A DNA stretch of 6,193 nucleotides, from positions 1-6,193 of the forward strand of contig JAKSOY010000249.1 in assembly GCA_024405255.1 (NCBI GenBank), in the 5' to 3' direction. The notes under the pieces were generated by a model. It did no database searches and was not told where the DNA came from. It saw only the letters and a list, made by a program, of their open reading frames with translations. The position numbers and the translations under genes are program-made. This stretch comes from Kiritimatiellia bacterium (GTDB taxonomy: Bacteria > Verrucomicrobiota > Kiritimatiellia > RFP12 > UBA1067). Positions 5,401-6,193 of this stretch are shown here, in pieces (position 1 is the stretch's first letter; each line of letters starts with the position of its first letter).

Positions 5401-5885
5401 GTATGGGTCGGCAGAAGCCCTTTCACGGCACCTCCATCCGCATTGCAGATCATCGAGGGCGTACGCCGCACCTCAACCGTTCCTCTACATAATCAAACTT
5501 TTTCGTTCGTTCCTCCGTACTCGCGGACCCGACTGCCGTGCGGATGGAGAGGACGCGCGGCGGCTCCGCAGCGTCCGCGCCGAGGACGGCCGGCATGAAT
5601 TCCCGCAGAATGCTTTTTCAGATGGACGATTCAGTCGATGGATTGTTTGTTTTCATGCGGAATTCCGAGCGGAACGGCACGACGGTGCGGATCGTCGCGT
5701 CGATGTTTCTGATGCCGTAGACGGTCACGGACAGCAGCTTGATCTTGTTGTTCGCCGCCGCAGCCCGCGTATGGACGGCGCCCCTTCCCTCACGCCGCTC
5801 TTCACCCCCCTCCGCCGATCATGCTCCGCGTGAAAATCAAACCGCCCCGCGCGAACCGCCCACCCGGAAAATCGCCTTGGGAAAT
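5401..5885. other. Intergenic stretch without a defensible gene
   Basis: I find no gene with a start, ribosome binding site and recognisable product here. Plus-strand frames at 5393-5833 and 5538-5720 are rich in Arg, Ser and Pro and show no family motif. A minus-strand frame (5450-5818) looks more protein-like and is listed separately. GC content rises by eye from about 5520 to the right. No intrinsic terminator is visible for the gene ending at 5886: no GC-rich stem followed by a T-run on the minus strand. Confidence 0.4.
5450..5818 (-). pseudogene. Minus-strand open frame split by one TGA, possible decayed gene
   Basis: Between TGA at 5819-5821 and TGA at 5450-5452 the minus strand stays open in a single frame, except for a TGA at 5618-5620. 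The first part (66 residues) has no usable start near its beginning. It contains NNKIKLLSVTVYGIRN followed by TIRTVVPFRSEF, which alternates like beta strands. The second part (55 residues) could start at an ATG inside it (MPAVLGADAAEPPRVLS). A truncated gene with a nonsense mutation would explain this. In GC-rich DNA such openness also arises by chance, and the opposite strand is open over part of it. I recognise no family. Confidence 0.25.
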
Positions 5886-6193
5886 TCACGCCGACCGTCG
5901 TCGTCGAAGCCAGCCGAGCAGCCGCCGCGGCGTCCGCGCCGTCCGTACGGCGGACGGGTCCGCGAGCGCGGGGACGCAGTCGGGGTCGAGCCGCAGCGCG
6001 AGCGCCGCCTCCAAGGCGACGACCGTCCCCGCGCCCTCCGCGAGGATCTCCGCCGCGCGCGCCCGCGCCGCCGGCTCGGCGCGACCAGCCGCCGCGCCGG
6101 GCAGCAGCGCATCGGCGCTCACGGGGTCCGCGACGCCGGCGGCCTGCCGGAAGCGCTTCGCGATCGCCTTGTAGCGCATGAGCGCCGCGTAGT
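5886..6193 (-). CDS. C-terminal part of an unknown Ala/Arg-rich protein (partial)
   Basis: This minus-strand frame is open from the right edge of the window to TGA at 5886, giving 101 visible residues. It reads YAALMRYKAIAKRFRQAAG, a middle section dominated by Ala, Glu and Arg (about 40-70) likely to form helices, then LDPDCVPALADP and a basic end, RRLLGWLRRRRSA. Third codon positions are almost all G or C, which supports a real coding frame. The start lies outside the window; an internal ATG at 6179 is unlikely to be the true start because the frame continues upstream. I do not recognise the family. No transmembrane segment or catalytic motif is visible. It ends about 1 kb before the glycosidase operon promoter and is probably a separate unit. 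Confidence 0.6.
   Translation of the reverse strand, partial: YAALMRYKAIAKRFRQAAGVADPVSADALLPGAAAGRAEPAARARAAEILAEGAGTVVALEAALALRLDPDCVPALADPSAVRTARTPRRLLGWLRRRRSA

Noticed and set aside
5618..5620. The internal TGA as a selenocysteine or readthrough codon
   Set aside because: No SECIS-like stem is evident just after the TGA, the first part lacks a start, and the protein family is unknown. A decayed gene or chance openness is simpler.
5823..5833. A second, inverted copy of TCACGCGGAGC, also found at 4938-4948
   Set aside because: An 11-base match is expected several times by chance within a window of this size, and the flanks do not match. It is not enough to call mobile-element ends.
1..6193. 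CRISPR array, tRNA, rRNA or insertion sequence
   Set aside because: I saw no regularly spaced direct repeats, no tRNA cloverleaf, no rRNA-like segment and no transposase motif. The short inverted repeats at 5074-5130 have no accompanying transposase.

Overview
The window reads as a piece of a moderately GC-rich bacterial chromosome, most likely from the Verrucomicrobiota / Kiritimatiellota / Lentisphaerota / Planctomycetota side of the tree. That placement is an inference. It rests on a tandem DUF1080 protein beside GH95-like and GH88 glycosidases, all with signal peptides, combined with GC-rich codon use, clear Shine-Dalgarno sites and a long repeat-like intergenic stretch. No rRNA or other phylogenetic marker is present.

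Positions 1-4913 hold one gene cluster transcribed on the minus strand, so it is read from right to left. A promoter with a perfect 9+9 bp inverted repeat lies at 4885-4913. It is followed by a GH88-type unsaturated glucuronyl hydrolase (3576-4826), a GH95-like alpha-L-fucosidase-clade glycosidase (1371-3479) and a two-domain DUF1080 / 3-keto-disaccharide hydrolase-family protein (62-1342). A possible fourth gene starts at 32 and runs off the left edge. All three complete proteins begin with a secretion signal, so the cluster looks like an extracytoplasmic glycan-trimming set. GH88 would remove unsaturated uronic acids left by polysaccharide lyases. The GH95-like enzyme would remove terminal fucose-like sugars. 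The DUF1080 protein would bind or cleave a remaining, possibly oxidised, saccharide. No lyase, transporter, sulfatase or regulator lies in the window, so the substrate (pectin-like, fucan-like or host glycan) cannot be fixed.

Positions 4914-5885 contain no gene I can defend. They hold a GC-rich block of inverted and tandem short repeats (4938-5044), a 57-bp element bounded by 11-bp inverted repeats (5074-5130), a plus-strand promoter-like sequence with a palindrome over its -10 (5191-5224), further stem-loops, and two protein-like open stretches that lack starts (5260-5400 plus; 5450-5818 minus with one internal TGA). This looks like a repeat-bearing intergenic zone with possible gene remains.

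Positions 5886-6193 hold the C-terminal end of a minus-strand gene of unknown function. It is very GC-rich by eye and continues beyond the right edge.

Overall this is a fairly ordinary carbohydrate-degradation locus. The most useful leads are the operator-like palindrome in front of the operon, the tandem DUF1080 protein, and the structured repeat region upstream.
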